Of a stretch of DNA of 64,000 bases, positions 50,687-58,863 are shown in pieces. Position numbers and translations under genes: made by a program. A model generated the notes under the pieces. That model worked only from the letters and a program-made list of their open reading frames with translations. It did not search any database and was not told the origin of the DNA. The DNA is from JAABUE01 sp037440925 (GTDB lineage Bacteria > Chloroflexota > Anaerolineae > Anaerolineales > Villigracilaceae). The DNA is taken from NCBI GenBank assembly GCA_037440925.1, contig JBBITF010000010.1:1-64000 (forward strand), read 5' to 3'. Every line of letters begins with the position of its first letter. Position 1 is the stretch's first letter.

Positions 50687-51805
50687 ATGAACAAAAGCAA
50701 ATTGTTCAGCCTGATTGCGCTGTTAGCGATGACATTTTCGGCATGTAATCTACCTTCCAGCGCGCCGCCCACTCAAAGCGCCGATACGATCTTGACGGCA
50801 GCTGCGCAAACAGTTGAGGCCAACCTGACCCAAGCCGCCATCCTCAACCCGCCTACGCTGCCTCCAACCAGTTCGGCTGTCACCCCGATTCCCACGATGA
50901 CGTTGGCAATTCCGACGACCAGCCTACCGCCCTCCCCTACACCGCCGCCGACCACGCCCTGCGACATGGCAAAATTTATAGACGATGTCACCGTGGATGA
51001 CGGAACTACGTTTGCCCCCAATGAAAGTTTCACCAAGACCTGGCGTTTGAAAAACATCGGCACCTGTTCGTGGACTCCTTCGTATGCCATTGTGTTTGGC
51101 AGCGGAGATGCCATGAGCGGACCGGCCACCCAGGCCTTGAGCAGTAATGTCAACCCCGGCCAGACGGTGGATATTTCGGTCAATCTCAAAGCCCCGGCCG
51201 CCGAAGGCAATTATAAGGGCTACTGGAAACTGCGCAACGCTTCAGGCGTGTTGTTTGCGCAGGTATGGGTAGAAATCAACGTCAAGACGCCGCCGCCGTC
51301 GAACGTCAACATCACGCTAAACGCCATGGGCGGCACCGAAAGCGGCACAGTGTACGAACCCGCCTCTGGCATCGCCGTCGTCCATGACACCATCTTGGCC
51401 GGCGACACCGGTACGAATTACCTGGCGCGCGGCTATATGAGTTTTGACATCTCCTCTCTGAGCGGCAAGACCATCGTCAACGCAGCGTTGGATTTGAGCA
51501 GTTGTTCTCAGATGCAAGATCCGTTCGGAAGTTTAGCCGGTATTTGGGTAGGCGAGGTGCAATATGCCCTGCCGCTGGACCAAACAGACTACAACATCGC
51601 CGGGACGGGCATCCAACTGCTGAACGCACTACCGGGCGCTACAACACTTGATGTGAAATCGCTTGTTCAGACGCGCGTCACCGAAGGCCAAAGCCGCTTC
51701 CAGATTCGCCTGCACCCAGCCGGCCCTACGGATAACGACGGACAGGCAGATTATGTCACCTGCGGCGCAGGTACGCCCAAATTAACGATTACTTATCAGC
51801 CATAA
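50687..51805 (+). CDS. FW-domain (NBR1 Ig-like) lipoprotein 1
   Basis: A 372-residue exported lipoprotein. Signal peptide with lipid Cys at 20 (MTFSACNL), then a conserved helix-like motif (ADTILTAAAQTVEANLTQ, about 32-49), a Thr/Pro linker, and an FW/NBR1 Ig-like domain (about 92-199). That domain shows four conserved Trp: KTWRLKN, CSW, YWKLRN and VWVEI. From about 205 to 372 a beta-rich domain resembles DNRLRE-like modules (ARGYMSFDISSLSGKTI). It is the first of five in a row. GAGGAGATC precedes the ATG. Confidence 0.85.
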   Translation: MNKSKLFSLIALLAMTFSACNLPSSAPPTQSADTILTAAAQTVEANLTQAAILNPPTLPPTSSAVTPIPTMTLAIPTTSLPPSPTPPPTTPCDMAKFIDDVTVDDGTTFAPNESFTKTWRLKNIGTCSWTPSYAIVFGSGDAMSGPATQALSSNVNPGQTVDISVNLKAPAAEGNYKGYWKLRNASGVLFAQVWVEINVKTPPPSNVNITLNAMGGTESGTVYEPASGIAVVHDTILAGDTGTNYLARGYMSFDISSLSGKTIVNAALDLSSCSQMQDPFGSLAGIWVGEVQYALPLDQTDYNIAGTGIQLLNALPGATTLDVKSLVQTRVTEGQSRFQIRLHPAGPTDNDGQADYVTCGAGTPKLTITYQP

Positions 51806-52273
51806 AAACCAAAGGTCTATTTTCTTTTTTCGTAACTGCCTACCTTTTCTCCAACAACAAGACCCTAACTCGGACAAGCCGAAACCGGCATAAAGGACAT
51901 AAGTATACATGTATACAAGGGAGAGGGAAACGGATAGATGAAACAGATTTTTTGGCCGAACGCGGCAAAATCATCTGGTTTTTCCCCCTCTCCCGAGAGG
52001 AGAGAGGCTGGGGGGGAGGGTAAGTAGGCAATTACCAGGTTTATGGTATGCCTGCCTCTAGCATCGGTTTGGTTTTTGGGTGAGAAAACCATCCACGAAT
52101 AAACCACGAATGCTCGAATGACAGCGTTATTCCTGTATTCGTGCAGTATTCATGGGCGGTTTGCGCTCAAATATAGGCAAGGTAGGCAGTTACAGTTTAT
52201 GAGTATTCTTTAATCTCAGGGCGGTATAATATTTGGCTGGCAATGTTCGAACTTGTTGCCGAAAGGAACCAGG
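51806..52273. other. Intergenic region occupied by repeat elements
   Basis: There is no gene. Nearly all of it is the inverted-repeat-bounded region 51832-52193, which holds a second copy of the 10.4-kb repeat. The last 80 bases are the leader of the second FW lipoprotein. Confidence 0.6.
51832..52193. mobile_element. 362-bp element with GTAACTGCCTACC inverted ends, contains repeat copy B
   Basis: Perfect 13-bp inverted repeats GTAACTGCCTACC (51832-51844) and GGTAGGCAGTTAC (52181-52193). An inner near-copy of the right end lies at about 52024-52036 (GTAGGCAATTACC), so the region may be two nested elements: 51832-52036 and a repeat copy ending at 52193. The right part (52055-52193) matches 10451-10589 at about 93%. 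No coding capacity is seen. Confidence 0.6.
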
Positions 52274-53239
52274 ATGAAAAGAAACGGAAAACCTATCCTT
52301 TTATTCCTCTCGATGTTACTTGCCCTGTTGGCCGCCTCTTGCGAGGGGAGGGGGGCAGATGACCCTTTCATCGCCACCGCTGTGGCGATGACGGTGGCGG
52401 CGCACGACACGCAATTGGCCGAGGCCGCCTCCACGCCCACTTTAGCGGAAGCAGGCCCCACATCCACGCCCGAAGCGGGGGACGCGACGCCGACCCCGAC
52501 CAGGCAGATCCCCGGCACCTTCTCGCCGCCTACCGCCCCGCCGCCGGTCGGTTCGACAGCCCCGTGCTTGCTGGCCAATCTCATCAGCGAGACAATCCCC
52601 GATGGGCAAATTATGAAGCCGGGAGAATATTTTTGGAAGACCTGGCGGCTCAAGAACGGCGGCTCTTGCACGTGGGACTCGACCTATAAAATCATCTATT
52701 GGTCCGGCGAGTTGATGGGCGGCCTGTACGAGTATCCCTTCCCCGAAGTGGTGCCGCCGGGAGACGAGGTGGATATTACGATCTACATGCAAGCGCCGTC
52801 CTCGAATGGGAATTACACCAGCAGTTGGAAGATCCAATCGCCGTGGGGCGGAGCATTCGGCGTGGGCGAATACGATCACCCTTTCTATGTGCAAGTCAAT
52901 GTAACCGATTCGTCTTCCCCCAGTTATGGCGTGACGGCGGTGACGTACCAGGTCATTCGCAAGCCGGAGGCGGGCTGCGCTACGAATGTGTGGTACACCG
53001 TCAATGCCACCATCACCACCAACGGCCCGGCAGAGGTGTATTACCGCTGGCTGCAAAGCGACGGCAACGATACCGGCGATAAGTTGCTCAAGTTTACGGA
53101 AGCCGGCTCGAAGACCCTGACGCGCGAGTGGTCCATGCACCTGGGAGTGACGCCTGGCACCAAATGGATGCAGGTGTTGATCACCAGTCAGAGTGTGCAG
53201 GATTTCGGGAAGGCGTATTTCGACTATTTGTGTCAGTGA
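52274..53239 (+). CDS. FW-domain (NBR1 Ig-like) lipoprotein 2
   Basis: A 321-residue lipoprotein. Signal peptide with lipid Cys near 23 (LLALLAASCEGRG), a Thr/Pro linker, and an FW domain (about 100-215) with KTWRLKNGGSCTWDSTYK and SSWKIQSPWGGAFG. A second beta-sandwich-like domain follows to the end (TYQVIRKPEAGCATNVWYTVNA). The linker helix motif is only partly kept (TAVAMTVAAHDTQ). The ATG at 52274 is the start nearest the signal peptide; the frame from 52253 adds seven residues. Confidence 0.82.
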   Translation: MKRNGKPILLFLSMLLALLAASCEGRGADDPFIATAVAMTVAAHDTQLAEAASTPTLAEAGPTSTPEAGDATPTPTRQIPGTFSPPTAPPPVGSTAPCLLANLISETIPDGQIMKPGEYFWKTWRLKNGGSCTWDSTYKIIYWSGELMGGLYEYPFPEVVPPGDEVDITIYMQAPSSNGNYTSSWKIQSPWGGAFGVGEYDHPFYVQVNVTDSSSPSYGVTAVTYQVIRKPEAGCATNVWYTVNATITTNGPAEVYYRWLQSDGNDTGDKLLKFTEAGSKTLTREWSMHLGVTPGTKWMQVLITSQSVQDFGKAYFDYLCQ

Positions 53240-53255
53240 AAAGCCAGCCCGAGGC

Positions 53256-53283
53256 AGGCCGGGGCGAGCGCTCCGGCCTTTTT
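53256..53283 (+). terminator. Rho-independent terminator after FW lipoprotein 2
   Basis: A GC-rich stem with AGGCCGG pairing CCGGCCT plus further pairs, followed by five T. It ends 17 to 45 bases past the stop, so the third lipoprotein gene probably has its own promoter. Confidence 0.7.
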
Positions 53284-53369
53284 GTTTAGGAACATTTATG
53301 AAAAATGGGCGTCTTCAAGAGTGGGTATACTTTACGGTATTACGCCATGTCTCGAATTGGAGGTTTTCT

Positions 53370-54593
53370 ATGAACGCACGCTCCCATCGCTTGTTCCTGT
53401 TGGCCGTTCTCATCGTTTTTGCATTAGCCTGTAACCTGACTTCGCCCGTTCAGCCAGATGCGGCGGCAACCTTGAAGCCGCTCTACACTTCTGCAGCGCA
53501 AACCCTGGAAGCCATGGCCAGCGGAGCGGCTGCTACGCCGCTGACCTCCTCATCTGCCTCGGCTACGCCGCCGCTGATGTTTTCCTCGGCCACGCCTTAC
53601 TCCTCGCCCCTTCCACTCAGCCGCTGTGACGCGGCAGCCTTCATCAAGGATGTGACCGTGCCAGACGGGAGCGTCATTACGCGCGGGAGCGCATTTCAAA
53701 AGATATGGCGGCTGCAAAATGTGGGAACTTGCAGTTGGACGCCCTCTTACGCGCTGGTGTTCGTCAGCGGCGACGGAATGAGCGGGCCCACATCTGCCAG
53801 CCTGCCGGGCAACGTCAACCCCGGCGAGACCATTGACCTGGCTGTGAACTTGACTGCGCCGAGCAAGGACGGTCATTATCGCGGCTACTGGAAACTGCGC
53901 AATGCCAGCGGCGTTCTCTTTGGCATTGGAACGCAAGCGGATGTCGCTTTTTGGGTGGACATCAACGTTTCTGGGCCGGAATATGTGGCATACGACTTCG
54001 TCGCCAACGCCTGTGACGCCGAATGGAAGAGCCGCAGCAGCAACAGCCTGCCCTGCCCCGGCAAAGAGGGCGACGACGACGGCTATGTGATCAAACTCTC
54101 TAAACCCCGCATGGAAAACGGCGTAACGCAAAAACAAGCGGGGTTGTTGACGGTTCCCAATCACAAAGCCAACGGCTATATTCAGGGCAAGTACCCGCTC
54201 TTCAAAGTGCAATCTGGCGACCATTTCAAGGCCGACATCAACTGTCAATATAGCGCAACGACCTGCAATGTGTTGTTTCGGCTGGAATATCGTATCGGCG
54301 ACGGCGAGATCAAAGTCCTGAAAGAATGGCACGAGGTCTATGAAGGCAAATATTACCCTGTTGACATAGATTTGAGTTCGCTAGCCGGCAAAAATGTCCG
54401 TTTTTATTTGACCGTGTTGGCCAACGACTCGAAGGGCAAAGACGAAGCCTTGTGGCTGGCGCCGCGCATAGTCCGACAAGGGACACAGCCGCCAACTTCT
54501 ACCTCCATGCCAACGAGTACCGAGACGGCAACTCCCAGCCCAACAGCAAGCATGACCCTAACTGCTACCTCGACAGCAACGCCCACACCTTGA
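53370..54593 (+). CDS. FW-domain (NBR1 Ig-like) lipoprotein 3
   Basis: A 407-residue lipoprotein. Signal peptide ends in FALAC (lipid Cys near 21), then the shared motif (TLKPLYTSAAQTLEAMA), a Ser/Thr/Pro linker, and an FW domain (about 85-200; KIWRLQNVGTCSWTP, GYWKLRNASG, FWVDINV). A C-terminal beta domain of about 175 residues (FVANACDAEWKSRSS, CQYSATTCNVLFRLEYRIG) ends in a Thr/Ser/Pro tail. The ATG at 53370 follows TGGAGGTTTTCT. A further in-frame ATG at 53298 would add 24 residues before the signal peptide and is less likely. Confidence 0.83.
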   Translation: MNARSHRLFLLAVLIVFALACNLTSPVQPDAAATLKPLYTSAAQTLEAMASGAAATPLTSSSASATPPLMFSSATPYSSPLPLSRCDAAAFIKDVTVPDGSVITRGSAFQKIWRLQNVGTCSWTPSYALVFVSGDGMSGPTSASLPGNVNPGETIDLAVNLTAPSKDGHYRGYWKLRNASGVLFGIGTQADVAFWVDINVSGPEYVAYDFVANACDAEWKSRSSNSLPCPGKEGDDDGYVIKLSKPRMENGVTQKQAGLLTVPNHKANGYIQGKYPLFKVQSGDHFKADINCQYSATTCNVLFRLEYRIGDGEIKVLKEWHEVYEGKYYPVDIDLSSLAGKNVRFYLTVLANDSKGKDEALWLAPRIVRQGTQPPTSTSMPTSTETATPSPTASMTLTATSTATPTP

Positions 54594-54850
54594 TCCCTAC
54601 GCTTGCCCCACGAATTCACGAATAAAGAGCATTCGTGGCCCTGTTCGTGGATGGTTTCTCTACTTCTAAAAGGCAAATTTGCGCCGATTTGTGCAAGAAT
54701 TTTTCACCACAAAGGACAAAAAGTACACGAAAGGGTATGCAGTTACGAAAAGCCCTACCATTGGGAGAAGGGGCGGGCAAGAAATGTGCAATGAGTTATA
54801 ATGAAAAAAACAGAAAAAACAATCTTACAGCAAGAATTCGGAGGTAGTGA
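54594..54850. repeat. Intergenic region with a diverged fragment of the 10.4/52.1-kb repeat
   Basis: Read leftward, 54608-54660 carries the GAGAAACCATCCACGAA and CCACGAATGCT words of the repeat copies at 10.4 and 52.1 kb, in inverted orientation. A GCAGTTAC end like theirs occurs near 54738. No gene is supported in this interval. Confidence 0.4.
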
Positions 54851-55621
54851 ATGCGATATTCGAAAACATGGCGCGCGCGCTCAAGCGACAGACAATTTGC
54901 CCGTCCAACCATCAACCCATCAACTGGGCGCGCTAACAAAACATTCGGGCTGACCTTCCTTTTTGTACTCTCTCTGCTTTTGTCGGCCTGCAATTTAGGG
55001 AAACAGCCAGAACCCACGCCAGACGTGGCTGCAATTTTTACAGCCGCCGCTCAAACGATGATCGCCCAATATTCTGCCGGCCTGACCCAAACCGCCCTGG
55101 CTGCGCCTCCTACTGCCACCCCGGCGCCCACCAACACCCCCATCCCCACCTTTCCAATCGGCGGCTCTCCTGCGCCTGCTCTGCCTTTTGGCACCTCTGC
55201 TTTGCTAATAACTCCATCGGGCGGTACCCCCTTTGCAACCATTACTCCTCTGGCAGCCCTGGCGACGCAGGCGGGGCCGGTTTGTAATGACTCTGAGTTT
55301 ATTACCGACGTCAACTATCCCGACGGCGAAGTGGTGCAAGACAAACAATTGATTGCCAAAGTGTGGCGCATCAAAAATACCGGCACCTGCACCTGGGACG
55401 ACGGCTACTCTGTGCGGCACGTCATGGGGGAATCCATGGGCGCCAAGACCTGGGAAATCAAAACCAAAGATCAGTTCGTCAAGCCTGGCGAAACGGTAGA
55501 TATTCGCATCGAAATGACCACTCCGGCCACCGGCGGCGAGCATGGCGGCTGCTGGCAGATGTTCGGAGATAATGGCTATGGCTTTGGCACGCTCATGTGC
55601 ATCAAAATCGTTGTCAAATGA
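54851..55621 (+). CDS. FW-domain (NBR1 Ig-like) lipoprotein 4
   Basis: A 256-residue lipoprotein with an unusually long, basic N-terminal stretch (33 residues) before the hydrophobic signal core and lipid Cys (LSLLLSACNLG). The shared motif (TPDVAAIFTAAAQTMIAQYSAGLTQTALAA) and a Thr/Pro linker precede the FW domain (about 140-256; KVWRIKNTGTCTW, TWEIKTKD, GCWQMFGDNG). The last canonical Trp is replaced (TLMCIKIVVK). GGAGGTAGTGA precedes the ATG. It is the shortest-domain type with no C-terminal module. Confidence 0.83.
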   Translation: MRYSKTWRARSSDRQFARPTINPSTGRANKTFGLTFLFVLSLLLSACNLGKQPEPTPDVAAIFTAAAQTMIAQYSAGLTQTALAAPPTATPAPTNTPIPTFPIGGSPAPALPFGTSALLITPSGGTPFATITPLAALATQAGPVCNDSEFITDVNYPDGEVVQDKQLIAKVWRIKNTGTCTWDDGYSVRHVMGESMGAKTWEIKTKDQFVKPGETVDIRIEMTTPATGGEHGGCWQMFGDNGYGFGTLMCIKIVVK

Positions 55622-55659
55622 GCCATCAGCAACTTTTCTGACCCATTTTTGGAGGTTCT

Positions 55660-56268
55660 ATGACCAAACCCATCCTCCTCTTGACCCTCGTAGGGCTGCT
55701 GCTGGCTGCCTGCGGCTCAAGCGAACCTGCCCAGCCAACGCCGGATGTCACCACCATTCACACCATTGCGGCGCAAACCGTGATCGCCGAATTCACCCAA
55801 ACCGCCCTGGCCGCGCCCACCGATACGCCAGAGCCGACCGCCACCGAAGAAGCCACCGCCACGCCAGAGGCGGCGCTGCCCCTGCCAACGGCCACCGTCG
55901 CTGTGGACCTGACAGGCGCAACCGTCACCCCCCTCCCTTGCGACAATTCTGCCTTCGTAGTAGACATCACCGTTCCCGACGATACCGAAATGACGCCTGG
56001 TCAGGATTTCGTCAAAACCTGGAAAATCAAGAACACCGGCACCTGCGCTTGGGGCAGCGGTTATTCTGTCATCTATGCCTACGGCGAGAAAATGTCGGGG
56101 ATCGCTGAGCCGCTACCCTCGGCCGTTGCCCCAGGGGAAGAAGTGGAGGTATCCGTGCGCTTCAAGGCGCCCGACAAAGCCGGCCAATATTCCAGCACCT
56201 GGCGCATGGCAAACGCCAACAAAAGCCCTTTCGGTGAGTTTTTCTTCGTCCGCATTGTTGTCCGCTGA
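55660..56268 (+). CDS. FW-domain (NBR1 Ig-like) lipoprotein 5
   Basis: A 202-residue lipoprotein. Signal peptide with lipid Cys near 18 (LLLAACGSS), the shared motif (TPDVTTIHTIAAQTVIAEFTQTALAA), a Thr/Glu/Pro linker, and an FW domain (about 85-202; KTWKIKNTGTCAWGSG, STWRMANANKSPFGEFFFVRIVV). It has no further module. It starts 38 bases after gene 4 and ends 2 bases before the queG GTG, so it is probably cotranscribed with its neighbours. Confidence 0.84.
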   Translation: MTKPILLLTLVGLLLAACGSSEPAQPTPDVTTIHTIAAQTVIAEFTQTALAAPTDTPEPTATEEATATPEAALPLPTATVAVDLTGATVTPLPCDNSAFVVDITVPDDTEMTPGQDFVKTWKIKNTGTCAWGSGYSVIYAYGEKMSGIAEPLPSAVAPGEEVEVSVRFKAPDKAGQYSSTWRMANANKSPFGEFFFVRIVVR

Positions 56269-56270
56269 AC

Positions 56271-57353
56271 GTGGTGACTCTCAAGCAAGCCATCCAGCAA
56301 GAAGCGCGCCGGTTAGGTTTCATCCTGGCCGGCGTCACTTTGCCTGAACCGCCTACGCACCTCTCCATTTACGAGCGTTGGCTGGAGGCCGGACATCATG
56401 CCGGCATGGACTACCTGGCCAGCGAGCGCGCCCGCGCGCGCCGCGCCAATCCGCGCTTGATTTTGCCAAACTGCAAATCCATCCTTGTCCTGGCTATCCC
56501 CTATCACCCTGCCTCCAGATTTTCCCCCCAGGCCCCTCCCAAAAATCCAAATCAGGGCCGCATCGCCGCCTACGCCTGGGGACAAGATTACCACCTCGTC
56601 ATCCCTCCAAAATTACAAGCCCTGGTTGACTTCATCCAGGCGCAGATCGGCCATACCGTATCCTATCGTTATTACACCGACACCGGCCCCTTGCTGGAGC
56701 GCGACCTGGCCCAGCGCGCTGGCCTGGGCTGGATCGGCAAGAACACCTGCTTGATCCACCCTAAACTTGGCTCCTTCTTCTTTCTGGCCGAAATCCTGCT
56801 CGACCTGGAACTGCCCCCCGACGCCCCCTTTGCTGCCGACCTTTGCGGCTCCTGCCGGCGCTGCATCGAAGCCTGTCCCACCGGCTGCATCCTGCCCGAC
56901 CACACGCTCGACGCCCGCCGCTGCATTTCTTACCTGACCATCGAAAACAAAGGCGACATCCCGCCCGACCTGCGCCCGGCGCTGGACAACTGGGTCTTCG
57001 GCTGCGACCTCTGCCAGACGGTTTGCCCGTGGAACCGTTTTGCCCCGCGCGACGTGGACGCATCATTCGCCCCGCGGCCGGCTTCCGCGCAACCGGATTT
57101 GATCCACGCCCTATCCCTCTCTCCCGCAGACTTCAACCGCTACTTCAAGGATAGCCCTATCGCACGCGCAAAGCGGCGCGGCTACCTGCGCAACGTTGCC
57201 GTCGCATTGGGGAATGTGGGCGGCCCTGCGGCCATCTCTGCCCTGCAGAGCGCGCTCGATGACCCTGAACCGCTGGTGCGCGAACACGCCGCCTGGGCGA
57301 TAATGCAAATCGAGGAAAAACAAAAACCCGCCAAAACCTTATCCTGCTTGTAG
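56271..57353 (+). CDS. queG: Epoxyqueuosine reductase
   Basis: A 360-residue cobalamin and 4Fe-4S enzyme that makes queuosine from epoxyqueuosine in tRNA. The N-terminal domain (DUF1730 type: LVLAIPYHPASRF) is followed by two Fe-S motifs, CGSCRRCIEACPTGC and CDLCQTVCPWNRF, and C-terminal HEAT-like repeats (ALQSALDDPEPLVREHAAWAI). The start is GTG at 56271, two bases after the FW lipoprotein 5 stop. No queC, queD or queF genes are nearby. Confidence 0.93.
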   Translation: MVTLKQAIQQEARRLGFILAGVTLPEPPTHLSIYERWLEAGHHAGMDYLASERARARRANPRLILPNCKSILVLAIPYHPASRFSPQAPPKNPNQGRIAAYAWGQDYHLVIPPKLQALVDFIQAQIGHTVSYRYYTDTGPLLERDLAQRAGLGWIGKNTCLIHPKLGSFFFLAEILLDLELPPDAPFAADLCGSCRRCIEACPTGCILPDHTLDARRCISYLTIENKGDIPPDLRPALDNWVFGCDLCQTVCPWNRFAPRDVDASFAPRPASAQPDLIHALSLSPADFNRYFKDSPIARAKRRGYLRNVAVALGNVGGPAAISALQSALDDPEPLVREHAAWAIMQIEEKQKPAKTLSCL

Positions 57354-57425
57354 TAGCGACTTTAGTCGCTTTTTTGGCAGACGACTGCCTGCCCTGGCGG
57401 GCTAGGCCAGGGAAGTCGTTACTAC
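57350..57425. repeat. 76-bp palindromic element, TAGTAGCGACT ends
   Basis: Outer arms GTAGTAGCGACT (57350-57361) and AGTCGTTACTAC (57414-57425) match with one G-T position. An inner stem (CCCTGGC / GCCAGGG) is also present. The left arm carries the queG terminator. It is similar in design to the other palindromic elements in this window. Confidence 0.5.
57356..57375 (+). terminator. Terminator after queG
   Basis: A GCGACT-TT-AGTCGC hairpin followed by six T (57370-57375), starting 3 bases past the queG stop. Confidence 0.65.
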
Positions 57426-57454
57426 GGAACTTTCTTGTTTGCTCAGAAAATCAA

Positions 57455-58066
57455 ATGAAAAAGCCCACCCTCCTTTTAGCCACCAACAACACCGGCAAAC
57501 TCAAGGAAATGCAGGCCATCCTGCAAGGCCTCGACATCACACTGCTGCGGCCGGCCGACCTGGGATTGGCGCTAGAAATCGAAGAAGACGGCCAGACCTA
57601 CGCCGAGAATGCTGCCAAAAAAGCCCTGGCCTTTGCTCAGGCCAGCGGGCTGGTTTCCCTGGCCGACGATACCGGCCTGGAGGTAGATGCGCTGGACGGC
57701 AAACCCGGCCTGCGCTCGAAGCGCTTTGGCCATGCGCCATTCACCGACGCCAACCGGCGCGCTTACCTGCTGGAGCAGTTGGCGGGGGAACCCCGTCCGT
57801 GGACGGCCAGGTTCCGGGCAACGGTAGCAATTGCAAGTCCGAACGGAAGCGTGAAATTTGCCGAGGGGACCTGTTCGGGCGAAATCATCCCGCAAGAACG
57901 CGGAAGCGGCGGCTTTGGGTACGATCCGATCTTTTTCATCCCCGAGGCCAATGCCACCATGGCCGAGTTGGACATGGAGACGAAGAACCGTCTGAGCCAT
58001 CGCGGCCAGGCGGTGCGGAATGCCATGCCTATCTTGCTCGAATACTTCGGAAGGGGGCGCTCATAG
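57455..58066 (+). CDS. rdgB: XTP/dITP pyrophosphatase (RdgB/HAM1)
   Basis: A 203-residue house-cleaning enzyme that hydrolyses ITP, dITP and XTP. It begins LLLATNNTGKLKEMQAIL. The DDTGLEVDAL and GGFGYDPIFF motifs and the NRLSHRGQAV end are typical of HAM1. The ATG at 57455 is the first in the conserved region; the frame from 57374 covers the queG terminator and is not used. Confidence 0.93.
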   Translation: MKKPTLLLATNNTGKLKEMQAILQGLDITLLRPADLGLALEIEEDGQTYAENAAKKALAFAQASGLVSLADDTGLEVDALDGKPGLRSKRFGHAPFTDANRRAYLLEQLAGEPRPWTARFRATVAIASPNGSVKFAEGTCSGEIIPQERGSGGFGYDPIFFIPEANATMAELDMETKNRLSHRGQAVRNAMPILLEYFGRGRS

Positions 58067-58096
58067 CAATACTGTCTCGCTCCGTGACGAAACAGT

Positions 58097-58861
58097 CTAA
58101 TAAGGGATCGTATCGAGGAAGGCTCTCAACAGCCGCGCCGTTTCGTCGGGCGCTTCGAGCATGAGCATGTGACCGACGCCGGGCATCACCCGTAATTCTG
58201 ACCCCGCAATCTGTTCATGCAAATATTCAGAACGGTTAGGGGGCGTCATCTGGTCTTCGCTGCCGCACAGCAACAAGGTGGGGACGTGGATGTTCTTGAC
58301 TTGCTGCATCACATCGAAAGCATTACAAGCCAGGAAATCGCCATACAAAACCTGCGGGGGCGTCTCTGCCAGACACCGCATACCGAGTTCCTTCAGGCGT
58401 GGGTCGGCATGAGGGCCGTAAGAAAGGCGGCTCAACATCTGGAGGAGAGTTGAGAAGGTCTCTGGATGAGCGGCTAGTTCGAGTATACTTTTGGCTACGC
58501 GCAGTTTGGCGCCGCCGCCAAGCAAACCCAAGCCCAACACCTGCTGGGGAAATTGCAAAGCCATGATGAGCGCAATGGCGCTGCCCATCGAATGTCCTAC
58601 CAGGATAGCCGCCGGCAAAGACAAGGCTTTCAGGAATTCACTCACAGCCCGCGCATATTCCAGGATGTCTTGCCGCCCCATCCCTTTTGATTTTCCGTGG
58701 CCAGGCAAGTCAAGGGCAAACAAGCGCTGACCGTTCAAACGGCGCACCTGCGGCGGCCAGTTTAAGTGGGCGCCTCCCGCGCCGTGAATCAAGACCACTG
58801 GCGGCCGGTGATACAAGTCTTCGCCATGCGCAAAGTAGTACAGACCCGCTGCAATTGGCAT
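58097..58861 (-). CDS. Alpha/beta hydrolase
   Basis: A 254-residue cytoplasmic hydrolase. The oxyanion-loop VLIHGAGGAHLNW, nucleophile Ser in GHSMGS (near residue 95), acid in CGSEDQMTP and catalytic His in GVGHMLMLEAP form the triad. The family includes esterases and many others; the substrate is unknown. It is leftward, 2 bases after the sensor kinase gene, and probably in the same operon. Confidence 0.88.
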   Translation of the reverse strand: MPIAAGLYYFAHGEDLYHRPPVVLIHGAGGAHLNWPPQVRRLNGQRLFALDLPGHGKSKGMGRQDILEYARAVSEFLKALSLPAAILVGHSMGSAIALIMALQFPQQVLGLGLLGGGAKLRVAKSILELAAHPETFSTLLQMLSRLSYGPHADPRLKELGMRCLAETPPQVLYGDFLACNAFDVMQQVKNIHVPTLLLCGSEDQMTPPNRSEYLHEQIAGSELRVMPGVGHMLMLEAPDETARLLRAFLDTIPY

Positions 58862-58863
58862 GG

